The position numbers were made by a program, and so were the translations under genes. Shown here one piece after another: positions 52,469 to 60,643 of a stretch of DNA of 64,000 nucleotides. The notes under the pieces are model-generated. The model searched no databases. It saw only the letters and a list, made by a program, of their open reading frames with translations, and had not been told where the DNA came from. The stretch's first letter is position 1, and every line of letters starts with the position of its first letter. The stretch is from Pseudothermotoga hypogea DSM 11164 = NBRC 106472 (GTDB taxonomy: Bacteria > Thermotogota > Thermotogae > Thermotogales > DSM-5069), in the NCBI RefSeq assembly GCF_000816145.1, contig NZ_CP007141.1, positions 1,426,001 to 1,490,000 on the forward strand, in the 5' to 3' direction.

Positions 52469-53311
52469 CTACCAGATGTCGACTTCGGGTTCGAGCACAA
52501 CGTTGAAATGTTTTTCGACCAGCTGCTTCACCGTCTGTGCCAACGCGATGACGTCTTTGGCCGTCGCCGAACCAAGATTGACTATGAAGCCTGCGTGCTT
52601 CGTTGAGATCTGCGCATCTCCGATTCTGAAACCTTTCAAACCAAGCTGTTCTATGGCCTTTCCCACGTAAAAGTTGCTGTGTGGACGTTTGAAGAAACTG
52701 CCTGCACTCGGAAGATCCAGTGGCTGTGTTTCTAAACGTTTTTTCATGATTTTTTCCATTTTTGAACGAACCGCTTCGGGGTCAGATTTCGTCAGCCTCA
52801 GGCAGGCTCTCAGCACCAACCAGTTTCTCTTTTTGAAAACGCTGTCCCTGTAAGAGAACTCCAGTTGACTGCGATGAAGAATCCTCATTTGCTCCCCATC
52901 AAAACATTCAACCCATTCTACCACGTCGGCGATCTGGGCTCCGTACGCACCTGCGTTCATCAAGATCGCTCCACCGATCGTACCGGGTATGCCGTAAAGC
53001 AGCTCAAGTCCAGAAAGACCACGCTCTGCCGATTCAACACACAGTTTACTGAGCAAGACCCCGGCTTCGCTGATCAAAAGGTCCCCATCGAAGAGAAAAT
53101 TACTCAAGCCCAGCGTACTTATCACCACGTCGACACCTTCGTCGGGCGCGAGAACGTTCGTACCTTTGCCCAGTAACTTCGCACCGGGGTACAGCTTCAG
53201 AGCACACAGCATTTGTTCCACAGATTTCGGCACCAGGAACAGCCTCGCTGGGCCACCGATCCTGAAACTTGTGTGCAAACTCAGTGGCTCGTCGAAAAAT
53301 TGGCGGCACAT
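52469..53311 (-). CDS. murB: UDP-N-acetylenolpyruvoylglucosamine reductase
   Basis: A 280-residue FAD enzyme that reduces enolpyruvyl-UDP-GlcNAc to UDP-MurNAc. It has GKGTNVLAPD, the FAD motif GIPGTIGGAILMNAGAYG, SYRDSVFK, the proton-donor Ser in AGSFFKRP and the C-terminal Glu in LEPEVDIW. The start ATG lies within two bases of the ugpQ-like gene's stop. Confidence 0.95.
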   Translation of the reverse strand: MCRQFFDEPLSLHTSFRIGGPARLFLVPKSVEQMLCALKLYPGAKLLGKGTNVLAPDEGVDVVISTLGLSNFLFDGDLLISEAGVLLSKLCVESAERGLSGLELLYGIPGTIGGAILMNAGAYGAQIADVVEWVECFDGEQMRILHRSQLEFSYRDSVFKKRNWLVLRACLRLTKSDPEAVRSKMEKIMKKRLETQPLDLPSAGSFFKRPHSNFYVGKAIEQLGLKGFRIGDAQISTKHAGFIVNLGSATAKDVIALAQTVKQLVEKHFNVVLEPEVDIW

Positions 53312-53312
53312 G

Positions 53313-54035
53313 TCACGCTCCCTCAGCCCGCTGAGGTTTCTTCAACGCGTTCACGAAGAGTTCGACCTGATTCGTTATGACCGCATCGATATGTTTCTCG
53401 ATCCGCTGATACTTTTTTAGATCATCCAAGGTCCAGACGTAGATCTTCGCGCCCGCTTTCCTTATCATCTTCACGATCTTTCTGAAAACCATCGGATAAT
53501 CGAACAACTGGTGTGGCAGGTGCATAGAGTAAGGTTTGTGCTGGAGCAGTTTATCTATCAGGCCGATGGGATCGTTCCTCAGCTCTTCTCCCACGAGGAA
53601 GCCGAACTTCATGTCGGGTCTCTTTCTGATCAAACGTGCGATGAGTTCATGGTCGAAGGATGAAACGACGGTGCTGTCGGTCAGGCGAAACTCGTCTATG
53701 AGCTGCAAAGCTCTTTCCGCAACGTTCGCTTCCTTGATCTCCGCGTTCAGAATGTGCTTGTCATCGAGAATCGAAAGCACCTCTTCAAAAGTCGGTATGG
53801 TCTCGCCGTTCAGCTTGTATTCTTTCAACTCTTCGAAGGTAAGGTCGGAGACCTTCACATCCACCCCGCACAATCTCTTCAGATCTTCGTCATGAATGAC
53901 AACGACTCTGCCATCCTTCGTACCTCTCAGATCCAGTTCTATGCCGTCCGCACCAAGCTCGAGCGCTTTTTTGAACGCGATCATCGTATTTTCAACATAG
54001 CGCGCCGAATAGCCTCTGTGACCCAGCACGATCAT
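53313..54035 (-). CDS. Glycerophosphodiester phosphodiesterase
   Basis: A 240-residue TIM-barrel enzyme of the UgpQ/GlpQ type that releases glycerol-3-phosphate from glycerophosphodiesters. Motifs are GHRGYSARYVENT (catalytic His), ELDLRGTKDGRVVVIHDEDL (metal-binding Glu/Asp and second His), NAEIKE and YVWTLDD. There is no signal peptide. Its ATG overlaps the stop of the lipoprotein gene (ATGA). Confidence 0.93.
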   Translation of the reverse strand: MIVLGHRGYSARYVENTMIAFKKALELGADGIELDLRGTKDGRVVVIHDEDLKRLCGVDVKVSDLTFEELKEYKLNGETIPTFEEVLSILDDKHILNAEIKEANVAERALQLIDEFRLTDSTVVSSFDHELIARLIRKRPDMKFGFLVGEELRNDPIGLIDKLLQHKPYSMHLPHQLFDYPMVFRKIVKMIRKAGAKIYVWTLDDLKKYQRIEKHIDAVITNQVELFVNALKKPQRAEGA

Positions 54036-54511
54036 CTCAGCATACCTCCCAGTCGAGCGAAGGCGTCCATCACATCCTTCACGAAATCTCTGGGATTACC
54101 CTTCGATTCAACGACGAACAGCCACACATCTTTCCACCACGCGACAACGTGTTTGTCCTTCTTTTCGACGCTGTAATAACCAACCGATGGAAGATCGATG
54201 TAGACTCCAAGATTCCAGACACCGTACTTCTTGACGATCGATTTCCAGACTTTCTTTGGAGCATCGTCGAAGCTCTTGAAACCGTAGAAGAGATACATCG
54301 ACCCGTCTGGGCCTCTGTAGACAGCGACCATGCCCTTCAACTCGATATTCTCATAACCTGACACACTCTCAAGATGTATCAGTTTGTACTTACCGCTGGG
54401 AATCTGCACGGCCGATTCGAGCGAATAAATTCTCGGAGGAACTTCTGCGATTCTCATCACACAACCGCTCAAAAACAGCAAGATCACCAGCGCAAGAAAG
54501 ATCTTTTTCAC
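54032..54511 (-). CDS. Small lipoprotein of unknown function
   Basis: A 159-residue protein with a clear lipoprotein signal ending LSGC (Cys17). The mature part has a compact mixed alpha/beta pattern, with tryptophan-rich HVVAWWKDVWLFVVE near residue 125-140 and no recognised family. It would be tethered outside the cytoplasmic membrane. Both ends overlap neighbouring genes, so it is co-translated with the MBL hydrolase and phosphodiesterase. Confidence 0.75.
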   Translation of the reverse strand: MKKIFLALVILLFLSGCVMRIAEVPPRIYSLESAVQIPSGKYKLIHLESVSGYENIELKGMVAVYRGPDGSMYLFYGFKSFDDAPKKVWKSIVKKYGVWNLGVYIDLPSVGYYSVEKKDKHVVAWWKDVWLFVVESKGNPRDFVKDVMDAFARLGGMLR

Positions 54512-55125
54512 CTTTCTTCCTCCCTGAGAAACAAATTGTCCCTCAAAACTTCCTCAACCGTCCCGATCTCACCATGACCCGGAAGCACGAGCTCATGCGG
54601 TTCGAAAGAACTCAGAAGCTCCTTCACGAACATCAACGTTTTCCTCATCGTTGCCTCGTCGCCACCAGGAAGATCAGTTCTTCCGATGCTGTCTAAAAAG
54701 ATTGTATCACCACTGAAGATAACCCCATTGGTCTTGAACATGACGGAGCCTGGAGTGTGTCCGGGTGTACGGTACACTTTGAAGTCCAATTTTCCCATCG
54801 TGAAGTTCTCCGGCAGATATTCAACTTCGCAATTGAAAACGAACCGCTCTCCGAAGTACAGTGACAGGTTCAAAGAAGGGTCAACCAACCACGATGCTTC
54901 CTGTTCGGAAATGTAAAGCCTTTCGACTCTTAACTCTTTCAGGCCACAGATATGGTCGAAATGCCCGTGGGTGAGCAACACGATGCAAGGTTTCTGAACG
55001 AACGTTCCTATACCATAACCCGGATCGATTACCACGATGGGTTCTGCATCGATCACATAGCTGTTCGTACCGATAGGCCCTGTGACGACGCAACGAATCG
55101 AATCGTTGATGTGTAGAATGCGCAC
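54508..55125 (-). CDS. Metallo-beta-lactamase-fold hydrolase (glyoxalase II-like)
   Basis: A protein of about 205 residues with the binuclear metal motif THGHFDH, further ligands in TPGHTPGS and GDTIF, and LPGHGE at the C-terminus. The family includes hydroxyacylglutathione hydrolases and other thioesterases. GTG at 55125 is best spaced behind GAGGTGAT; ATG at 55131 touches that site. It opens the long minus-strand operon. Confidence 0.9.
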   Translation of the reverse strand: MRILHINDSIRCVVTGPIGTNSYVIDAEPIVVIDPGYGIGTFVQKPCIVLLTHGHFDHICGLKELRVERLYISEQEASWLVDPSLNLSLYFGERFVFNCEVEYLPENFTMGKLDFKVYRTPGHTPGSVMFKTNGVIFSGDTIFLDSIGRTDLPGGDEATMRKTLMFVKELLSSFEPHELVLPGHGEIGTVEEVLRDNLFLREEER

Positions 55126-55141
55126 GCACATCACCTCGGCT

Positions 55142-55147
55142 TATAAT
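55142..55147 (+). promoter_or_regulatory. -10 box (TATAAT) seven bases before an ATG
   Basis: TATAAT is followed by ATAGACC and the ATG at 55155. No ribosome site is visible, so the transcript would be leaderless or nearly so. No clear -35 is present. Confidence 0.5.
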
Positions 55148-55154
55148 ATAGACC

Positions 55155-56033
55155 ATGAAAGCGCTGTTGCTGTGCTTCGTGGCAGTTTCATCTTTCTGTG
55201 TTCAGATCATGTTCACACCCATTGAGTCGACGGACTGGCTCTGTGAACTGGTGGATCAGGCTTCACACTCCGTCTATGTGTGCAGTTATTCGCTCGATGA
55301 GAAAAGTTTCCTGCACGCTCTGAGTGAGGCGGCGCGTCGCGGCGTCGATGTGAGGGTGATCTTCGAAACAGGTGTGGCACCCAAGGACGTTCGCGTTAGA
55401 ATGGATGTTGAGAGTTCTCTGTTGCATCTCAAGTTCATCGTGGTCGATGGAGAAAGAATCGTTCTGGGTTCTGCGAACTTCACGGAAAACAGCCTGAAAA
55501 GATCGATCAACGATCTTCTGTTCATCGAAGATCGTGCAGTTGGACTTCAACTTGCGAGCTTTTTCGATGCCCTGTGGAACGGGGAACTGAAACGGTTCGA
55601 AGTGTCACACGGCAAGATTCTGCTGAAAAATTTTGATCTTGAAGATCTCCTGTTGAAGGAGCTCTCCAAAGCGAGCAAGACCGTTGATGTTGCGATGTTC
55701 GCCTTGACGCACCCGAAGGTCTGGTCAATGTTGAAAATCCTCTCGAGCAAGAACGTGAAGATCAGACTGCTCGTAGATCGTTGGTTTTTGAACAACTCCA
55801 TGCTGAAAAATCTTCCAGACTCTGGTATTGAACTGAGAATCTTTGAACCATTCACATTGCACACGAAATTGTTTATAATCGACGGGCGAGTGGTCGTGAG
55901 CGGTTCGGCCAACGCGACGAAGAGTGCTTACGAAAGGAACGTGGAGTTGATGATGTTGATTCGAGAAACGTCCTTAGTACAACATTATCGAGAGTTCTTC
56001 GAACACATATGGCAGGAGGGAAGTGAGCCTTGA
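55155..56033 (+). CDS. Phospholipase D-like protein with two HKD motifs
   Basis: A 292-residue protein with a likely signal peptide (about 1-16) and two HxK active-site halves: LHLKFIVVDGERIVLGSANFTENS and LHTKLFIIDGRVVVSGSANATKSA. The PLD superfamily cleaves phosphodiesters in lipids or nucleic acids; single-domain secreted forms are often nucleases. The downstream HAD gene begins on its stop codon. Confidence 0.88.
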   Translation: MKALLLCFVAVSSFCVQIMFTPIESTDWLCELVDQASHSVYVCSYSLDEKSFLHALSEAARRGVDVRVIFETGVAPKDVRVRMDVESSLLHLKFIVVDGERIVLGSANFTENSLKRSINDLLFIEDRAVGLQLASFFDALWNGELKRFEVSHGKILLKNFDLEDLLLKELSKASKTVDVAMFALTHPKVWSMLKILSSKNVKIRLLVDRWFLNNSMLKNLPDSGIELRIFEPFTLHTKLFIIDGRVVVSGSANATKSAYERNVELMMLIRETSLVQHYREFFEHIWQEGSEP

Positions 56034-56833
56034 AAGTATTCGTCTTCGATCTGGACGGAACGATACTGATGGATTCTCACAACATCCACCCTTCGAATCT
56101 GAAAGCCATAAATCTGCTCTTGGAAAAGGGTAAAAAGATCGTCTTCGCCAGTGGCAGGATGCTCCCTTCGGTCAGAAAACTGTTGCAGCGCTACTTCGAT
56201 GTGGAGTTTCCCATCATCGCGTACAACGGCTCCGTCGTGTGGACAAATGAGCACGGCAAGATCATGGAACTGAAAATAGAACCACAGCGTGCGTCCCAGA
56301 TAGTTCAAAAACTGAGATCGTTGAACGTTCACAGACAGGCCTACGTGGATGACAAACTCGTGGTGGAAGAAGACAACGAACATGCGAGGGCCTACAGTGA
56401 ACACTCAGGGATCGAGTTGACCTTCGTGGATGATCTTGCAGAGCTCGTGGCAGAACACGGCGCCACGAAATTGCTTGCGATAGCTGAACCAGAAAGGCTC
56501 GATGCGATCATTCCTGAGCTCAGAGATGAGTTTGATGACGTACTCATCTTCAAATCTTTCAGCAACTATCTCGATTTTGTTCCGTCTCAGACGGACAAGG
56601 GACGTGCACTGAAAGTCCTGGCTGAGAAACTCGGCTTTGATCTTCGAGAAGCCGTGGCTTTCGGTGACAACGACAACGACGTGGCGTTGTTGAGGAGCGT
56701 TGGTCTCGGAGTGGCTGTGCGCAACGGCACGAAGAGCCTGAAGGAGGTGGCGGATGTCGTTGTCGAGGAGAATTTTCTTGGTGGTCCTGGCAATTTTCTT
56801 CTCGACCTATTCGATCGCGGCTGGTTCGATTGA
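56030..56833 (+). CDS. HAD-superfamily phosphatase (Cof type)
   Basis: A 267-residue HAD-IIB phosphatase: FDLDGTIL near the N-terminus (nucleophile Asp), FASGRMLPS, and the C-terminal GDNDNDVALLRSVGLGVAVRNG. Members dephosphorylate sugar phosphates or flavin mononucleotide. The TTG at 56030 has GGAGGGAAG upstream and overlaps the PLD stop. Confidence 0.92.
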   Translation: MKVFVFDLDGTILMDSHNIHPSNLKAINLLLEKGKKIVFASGRMLPSVRKLLQRYFDVEFPIIAYNGSVVWTNEHGKIMELKIEPQRASQIVQKLRSLNVHRQAYVDDKLVVEEDNEHARAYSEHSGIELTFVDDLAELVAEHGATKLLAIAEPERLDAIIPELRDEFDDVLIFKSFSNYLDFVPSQTDKGRALKVLAEKLGFDLREAVAFGDNDNDVALLRSVGLGVAVRNGTKSLKEVADVVVEENFLGGPGNFLLDLFDRGWFD

Positions 56834-57536
56834 ACTATGTGAACAACTTTCAATCTGTGAGAAATCCTGTGTTTTGAACGCGCCTCTGCAGAACCTTTTG
56901 AAGGACGTATCGCTGTTGGCACTCGGCTGTAATCAGAATATGGAGATTGCGAGGGACGTTGCATACGTCGCTGGCATGGTGGCACGCTCTCACGGCTTTG
57001 AGTACGTTGTTTTTGGAACACTCGACGTGTTGACGGACAACGATCCAAATCCTTTGGGTAAGATCTCTCGATCTCCTTTCATAACCGCCCAGATCATCTC
57101 CTACATGATAGAAGGTTTCGTCTCGGCGGGTGTAGTGCCTATACTGAACGCGACCGGGACGGTCAATCCCGATGTCGTCAGATCGTTGCTGACTCGAAAG
57201 ATGAGTTGTCCAACCTTGGTGGAGGACAAAGAGAAAGCGAAAACATTGCGAAAAATGGGGTTCGATGTTGTGTTCGTGACGGGCAAAGGTGAGTTGCTCG
57301 GAAAGCTACCAACTTTGAACGTGAAGCCGCCGATAGATCTTTCAGACCTCGAGCGGATTAGAAGGAAGGCCCTCGAGGGAGCGATCGTGCTTTTGAATCG
57401 CTCTGTGAAAAAGATTTCGGTGAACGATCCCTTCTCGGTGACGGGCGTGCTTGTCTTCAGTGATGAGGAATGGATCTTGAAGCTTGCCGAGCAGGTGTTG
57501 AAGGGCGAAAGACCGTCAACCGGAAGAGCTCCTTGA
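56754..57536 (+). CDS. Secreted GH3-like protein lacking catalytic motifs
   Basis: A 260-residue protein with a signal peptide (about 1-23). GFEYVVFGTLDVLTDNDPNP matches the barrel strand of GH3 NagZ enzymes (usual APVLDVNTNPDNP), but where NagZ has AKHFPGHG this protein reads PILNATGT, and the family's later Asp nucleophile motif is not seen. It is probably an inactive relative used for binding. It overlaps the HAD gene by 80 bases; the start is supported by GGAGGTG six bases upstream. Its 3' end overlaps ispF by 21 bases. Confidence 0.7.
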   Translation: MSLSRRIFLVVLAIFFSTYSIAAGSIELCEQLSICEKSCVLNAPLQNLLKDVSLLALGCNQNMEIARDVAYVAGMVARSHGFEYVVFGTLDVLTDNDPNPLGKISRSPFITAQIISYMIEGFVSAGVVPILNATGTVNPDVVRSLLTRKMSCPTLVEDKEKAKTLRKMGFDVVFVTGKGELLGKLPTLNVKPPIDLSDLERIRRKALEGAIVLLNRSVKKISVNDPFSVTGVLVFSDEEWILKLAEQVLKGERPSTGRAP

Positions 57537-57998
57537 AATCAAACAGACCGCGATCGCCGAAGCTCCCTCACTCGCTTCGAAGCCCAGGTTGTTGGCCGTC
57601 TTGAATTTCACGTTCACACTATCCTTATCGATTCCCAGGCTGTTCGCGAGTGTTTCAACCATTCTTTCTCTGAAAGGTGAGAGCTTCACAGCTCCACAGG
57701 TCACAGTCACATCGACGTTCACTATGGTCCAACCTTTCTCCACCAAGAGGTCTCTCATTCGTTTCAACATCACCAAGCTCGAAGCGTTCCGCCAACGCTC
57801 GCTCTGATCGAAGTACTCACCGATGTCCCCGAGGGCCGCCGCACCGAGGAGCGCATCGATCAGTGCGTGGCAGACCACATCTGCGTCTGAATGACCTTTG
57901 AGGCCCACCTCTTCGCTCACGACGACGCCACCGAGGACCATCTTTCCAGGTTTTTTCAATGCGTGCCTGTCGGTGCCTATCCCGACCCTTAGGTTCAT
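57516..57998 (-). CDS. ispF: 2-C-methyl-D-erythritol 2,4-cyclodiphosphate synthase
   Basis: A 160-residue enzyme of the MEP isoprenoid pathway. The zinc ligands Asp10, His12 and His44 lie in GTDRHAL and GHSDADVVCHALIDALLGAAALGDIG; FKTANNLGF and the short C-terminus also fit. Its ATG overlaps the dnaB stop, an operon partner with no functional link. Confidence 0.96.
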   Translation of the reverse strand: MNLRVGIGTDRHALKKPGKMVLGGVVVSEEVGLKGHSDADVVCHALIDALLGAAALGDIGEYFDQSERWRNASSLVMLKRMRDLLVEKGWTIVNVDVTVTCGAVKLSPFRERMVETLANSLGIDKDSVNVKFKTANNLGFEASEGASAIAVCLISRSSSG

Positions 57999-59347
57999 TC
58001 CACCTCGATCCTTTCCACCTCGTGAAACGAGGCTGTTTGTGGTTCGAACATCAGCTTCACCGTGCCTATGGGACCATTCCTTTGCTTTCCGATGATTATC
58101 TCGGCTTCGTGAGGTTCGTGCAGTTTTTCGCTCTTCTTGTAGTACTCTTCTCGATAAATGAACAGCACCATGTCGGCGTCCTGTTCTATCGCTCCAGATT
58201 CTCTCAGATCACTCAACCTTGGCCTTTTGTCCTCGCGGGTTTCCACAGCACGTGAGAGCTGAGAAAGCGCAACGACGGCGATGTCGAGTTCTCTGGCGAG
58301 CAACTTCAGCGACCTCGAGATCTCGGATATTTCCTGTTGCCTGCTCTCCTGGCCACCTCCGCGTGTATGCATCAGCTGAAGATAATCGACGAAAATGGCA
58401 TCGATGTTGTACTCTCGCTTCATTCTCCTCGCTTTCGCACGCAGCGTACGTGGATCCAGAGAAGGTTCATCGTCCACAACGATGTTGGCCTTGTAAAGCT
58501 TTGAGGCACCTATAGTCAATCTCTCCCATTCTTGATCGCTCAAATAACCCGTCCTGATCTTGTGCAGATCCACCCTCGATTCGCTACACAAAAGTCTCTG
58601 TGCGAGCTGTTCTTTGGACATTTCAAGACTGAATATGCCCACGGACAAGTTGAATTTGACGGCCATGTTGCGCGCTATCGTGAGTGCGAACGCAGTCTTA
58701 CCCACAGATGGTCTGGCTGCGATGATGATCAGATCAGACTTGTGAAAACCAGAGGTCTGCCTGTCCAACACTCTGAAACCTGTGGGCAAACCGCTCACGA
58801 CAGCACCAGGTTCGAGAACTGTAGAACTTTTCGTCCTGAGTTCTTCGAGATTTTCAAAAACTGCGTGCATTATCGAGCCGATGTGATCGTAAGTTTTCGT
58901 GGCCCTCGATTCGGCGATGTCGAAGACGATCCTTTCAGCCTCGTCTAAGATCTCGTCCACTTCGCGTTCCTCGTAGGCCGATTCGACGATGTTTCTGCCA
59001 GCCTCTATCAAGCTTCTCAGGATCGATTTGTCTCGCACGATCTTGGCATAATGCATCACGTGTGCCGATGTCGGCACAGCCTCTGCAAGTCTTGCGACGT
59101 CCAGTTCACTACCGACGAACTTCATCTGTCCTGTCTTCTTCAGTTCTTCGCACACCGACAACACGTCGATGGGGTCACCGCGCTCGTACATCTTCTCCAT
59201 GACAGCGAATATCGCTTGATGTTTTTTTGAATAGAAATCGTTGCTTCTGAGAACTTCCATAACGTCGTTCACAACGCTTGGATCGATCAATATGCTTCCG
59301 ATGACCGCCTCTTCCGCTTCCAAGTTGTGCGGGGGTAAGAGTGGCAT
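57995..59347 (-). CDS. dnaB: Replicative DNA helicase DnaB
   Basis: A 450-residue hexameric helicase that unwinds DNA at the replication fork. An N-terminal domain (PPHNLEAEEAVIGSIL) is followed by a RecA-like core with Walker A ARPSVGKTAF, Walker B IFVDYLQLM, LSQLSRAVETR and the SGAIEQDADMVLFIYR motif. The length is standard and no intein is present. GAGGTGATC lies six bases before the ATG. A tRNA terminator ends only about 26 bases upstream, leaving little room for a promoter. Confidence 0.97.
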   Translation of the reverse strand: MPLLPPHNLEAEEAVIGSILIDPSVVNDVMEVLRSNDFYSKKHQAIFAVMEKMYERGDPIDVLSVCEELKKTGQMKFVGSELDVARLAEAVPTSAHVMHYAKIVRDKSILRSLIEAGRNIVESAYEEREVDEILDEAERIVFDIAESRATKTYDHIGSIMHAVFENLEELRTKSSTVLEPGAVVSGLPTGFRVLDRQTSGFHKSDLIIIAARPSVGKTAFALTIARNMAVKFNLSVGIFSLEMSKEQLAQRLLCSESRVDLHKIRTGYLSDQEWERLTIGASKLYKANIVVDDEPSLDPRTLRAKARRMKREYNIDAIFVDYLQLMHTRGGGQESRQQEISEISRSLKLLARELDIAVVALSQLSRAVETREDKRPRLSDLRESGAIEQDADMVLFIYREEYYKKSEKLHEPHEAEIIIGKQRNGPIGTVKLMFEPQTASFHEVERIEVE

Positions 59348-59373
59348 GAGAGATCACCTCAATGAGATCATAC

Positions 59374-59399
59374 AAAAAAACGGGGCGATTTTGCCCCGC
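59374..59399 (-). terminator. Intrinsic terminator after tRNA-Ala
   Basis: On the minus strand CGGGGC (59398-59393), loop AAAATC, GCCCCG (59386-59381), then seven T (59380-59374). Confidence 0.85.
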
Positions 59400-59400
59400 T

Positions 59401-59476
59401 TGGTGGAGCCGATGGGATTCGAACCCACGACTTCTACCTTGCGAAGGTAGCGCTCTCCCAGCTGAGCTACGGCCCC
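59401..59476 (-). tRNA. tRNA-Ala (anticodon CGC)
   Basis: A 76-base cloverleaf with encoded CCA. The acceptor GGGGCCG pairs with CGGCTCC (one G-U), the anticodon stem is CTACC/GGTAG with loop TTCGCAA, so the anticodon CGC reads GCG (Ala). The T arm has GTGGGTTCGAATCCCAT. Confidence 0.97.
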
Positions 59477-59486
59477 AGCAATTCAA

Positions 59487-59515
59487 ATTATAGACCAACA
59501 TCCACCACAATGCAA
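59487..59515 (-). promoter_or_regulatory. Promoter of tRNA-Ala
   Basis: On the minus strand TTGCAT (59515-59510), 17 bases, TATAAT (59492-59487). The predicted start near 59480 is a few bases before the mature 5' end. Confidence 0.85.
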
Positions 59516-59584
59516 GGGGAAAAATCGGCTTTGTCGAGTGTATAATTTTTTCGAGCAAATCGAGCGTTCACGAGAGGTGATCGT

Positions 59585-60070
59585 ATGAACATCGAAGTGG
59601 TTCAGCTGAACATACCTGAAGGAACCAACGTCATCTTAGGGCACTCACACTTCATCAAGACAGTTGAAGATCTCTACGAAGTCGTGGTGACGACCAACCC
59701 GAACATGAAGTTTGGCCTCGCGTTCAACGAGGCGAGTGGACCGTGCTTAGTGAGGTACGAAGGAAACGATCAAGAGCTCATCGATGTGGCGATCGACAAC
59801 GCGAGAAGAATCGGAGCAGGCCATCTGTTTGTGCTTTTGATCAGGAACGGTTATCCCATCAACATACTCAATCAGATCAAGAACGTTCAGGAAGTGTGCA
59901 GAATATTCGCTGCCACTGCAAACCCGTTGCAGGTGCTGGTGGTACAGACCGACCAGGGTAGGTCGGTCATAGGTGTGGTGGACGGTTTCGCCGTCAAAGG
60001 GGTTGAGTCAGACAAGGACAGAGAGTGGAGGCACAATTTCTTGAGACAGATTACCAAGTACAAGAAGTGA
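59585..60070 (+). CDS. Adenosine-specific kinase family protein
   Basis: A 161-residue protein of the archaeal/thermophile family annotated as adenosine-specific kinase (PF04008 type). Recognised stretches are [37 protein letters not shown] and [20 protein letters not shown]. It would phosphorylate adenosine to AMP, though biochemical support in bacteria is thin as far as I know. GAGAGGTGATC lies just before the ATG and a TATAAT at 59541-59546 is a likely -10 box. A strong terminator follows. Confidence 0.88.
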   Translation: MNIEVVQLNIPEGTNVILGHSHFIKTVEDLYEVVVTTNPNMKFGLAFNEASGPCLVRYEGNDQELIDVAIDNARRIGAGHLFVLLIRNGYPINILNQIKNVQEVCRIFAATANPLQVLVVQTDQGRSVIGVVDGFAVKGVESDKDREWRHNFLRQITKYKK

Positions 60071-60091
60071 TCGGGGACATTCGACCGAGTG

Positions 60092-60115
60092 ACCCGCCCA
60101 TGGGGCGGGTTTTTT
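60092..60115 (+). terminator. Intrinsic terminator
   Basis: ACCCGCCC (60092-60099), loop ATG, GGGCGGGT (60103-60110), then TTTTTG. Confidence 0.92.
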
Positions 60116-60209
60116 GTTGAAAACTCGAACTCATGGTTCAAAGATATTGATAGAAAGACTGGGATACTAATATATATTCAGATTAGTTATTGATATTTTC
60201 TATTTCTAC

Positions 60210-60238
60210 TTGACAAAATTTGAAGGAGGTGATAAACT
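60210..60238 (+). promoter_or_regulatory. Promoter of the small basic protein gene
   Basis: TTGACA (60210-60215), 17 bases, TAAACT (60233-60238). The spacer contains GAAGGAGGTGAT, which looks like a ribosome site but would lie upstream of the transcript start (near 60245). Confidence 0.7.
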
Positions 60239-60257
60239 TATTCACGGAGGTGGGAGC

Positions 60258-60419
60258 ATGTTGGAGTACATGTTGGCGAAGATCAGACATGACCAGCTCA
60301 TCAGGGAAGCGGAGAAAGAAAGGATGCTGAGAGAAGCAAGACAGCTCAAAGTCCTGTACGGTTCCAACGCTCAGCAAGAGCAAGTTGAGAAGGAGAGAAA
60401 GGCGGCAGTGAAGAGCTGA
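60258..60419 (+). CDS. Small charged helical protein, unknown function
   Basis: A 53-residue protein with an ideal GGAGGTGGG ribosome site and its own promoter. It is rich in Lys, Arg and Glu and likely forms a single amphipathic helix or coiled coil (LIREAEKERMLREARQL). No family was recognised. The strong promoter and ribosome site suggest high expression. About 220 bases without a gene follow it; apart from GTTTTTTATT near 60456 nothing clear is seen there. Confidence 0.65.
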   Translation: MLEYMLAKIRHDQLIREAEKERMLREARQLKVLYGSNAQQEQVEKERKAAVKS

Positions 60420-60631
60420 AATTCGCATCGAGATCTTGCAAACGTCGCGGCCTGAGTTTTTTATTCACCATCTGAATGATAGTGCCAAGCTTCTTCATGC
60501 ACGATCGATCTTGATACTTTGGTCCAAACTAAGGCTGGGTTCGGGGTTCTATCAAGCATGTAACCGTGATATGGGTCCGACGCTTCAATTCATGTCTCTG
60601 TATTGAAACATGGCTTTAGAACAAGGTACAG

Positions 60632-60637
60632 TATAAT
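60632..60637 (+). promoter_or_regulatory. -10 box (TATAAT) six bases before an ATG
   Basis: TATAAT, then CATCGT, then the ATG at 60644. The usual start distance puts the first mRNA base at or next to the A of ATG; no ribosome site exists. No consensus -35 is present. Confidence 0.55.
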
Positions 60638-60643
60638 CATCGT

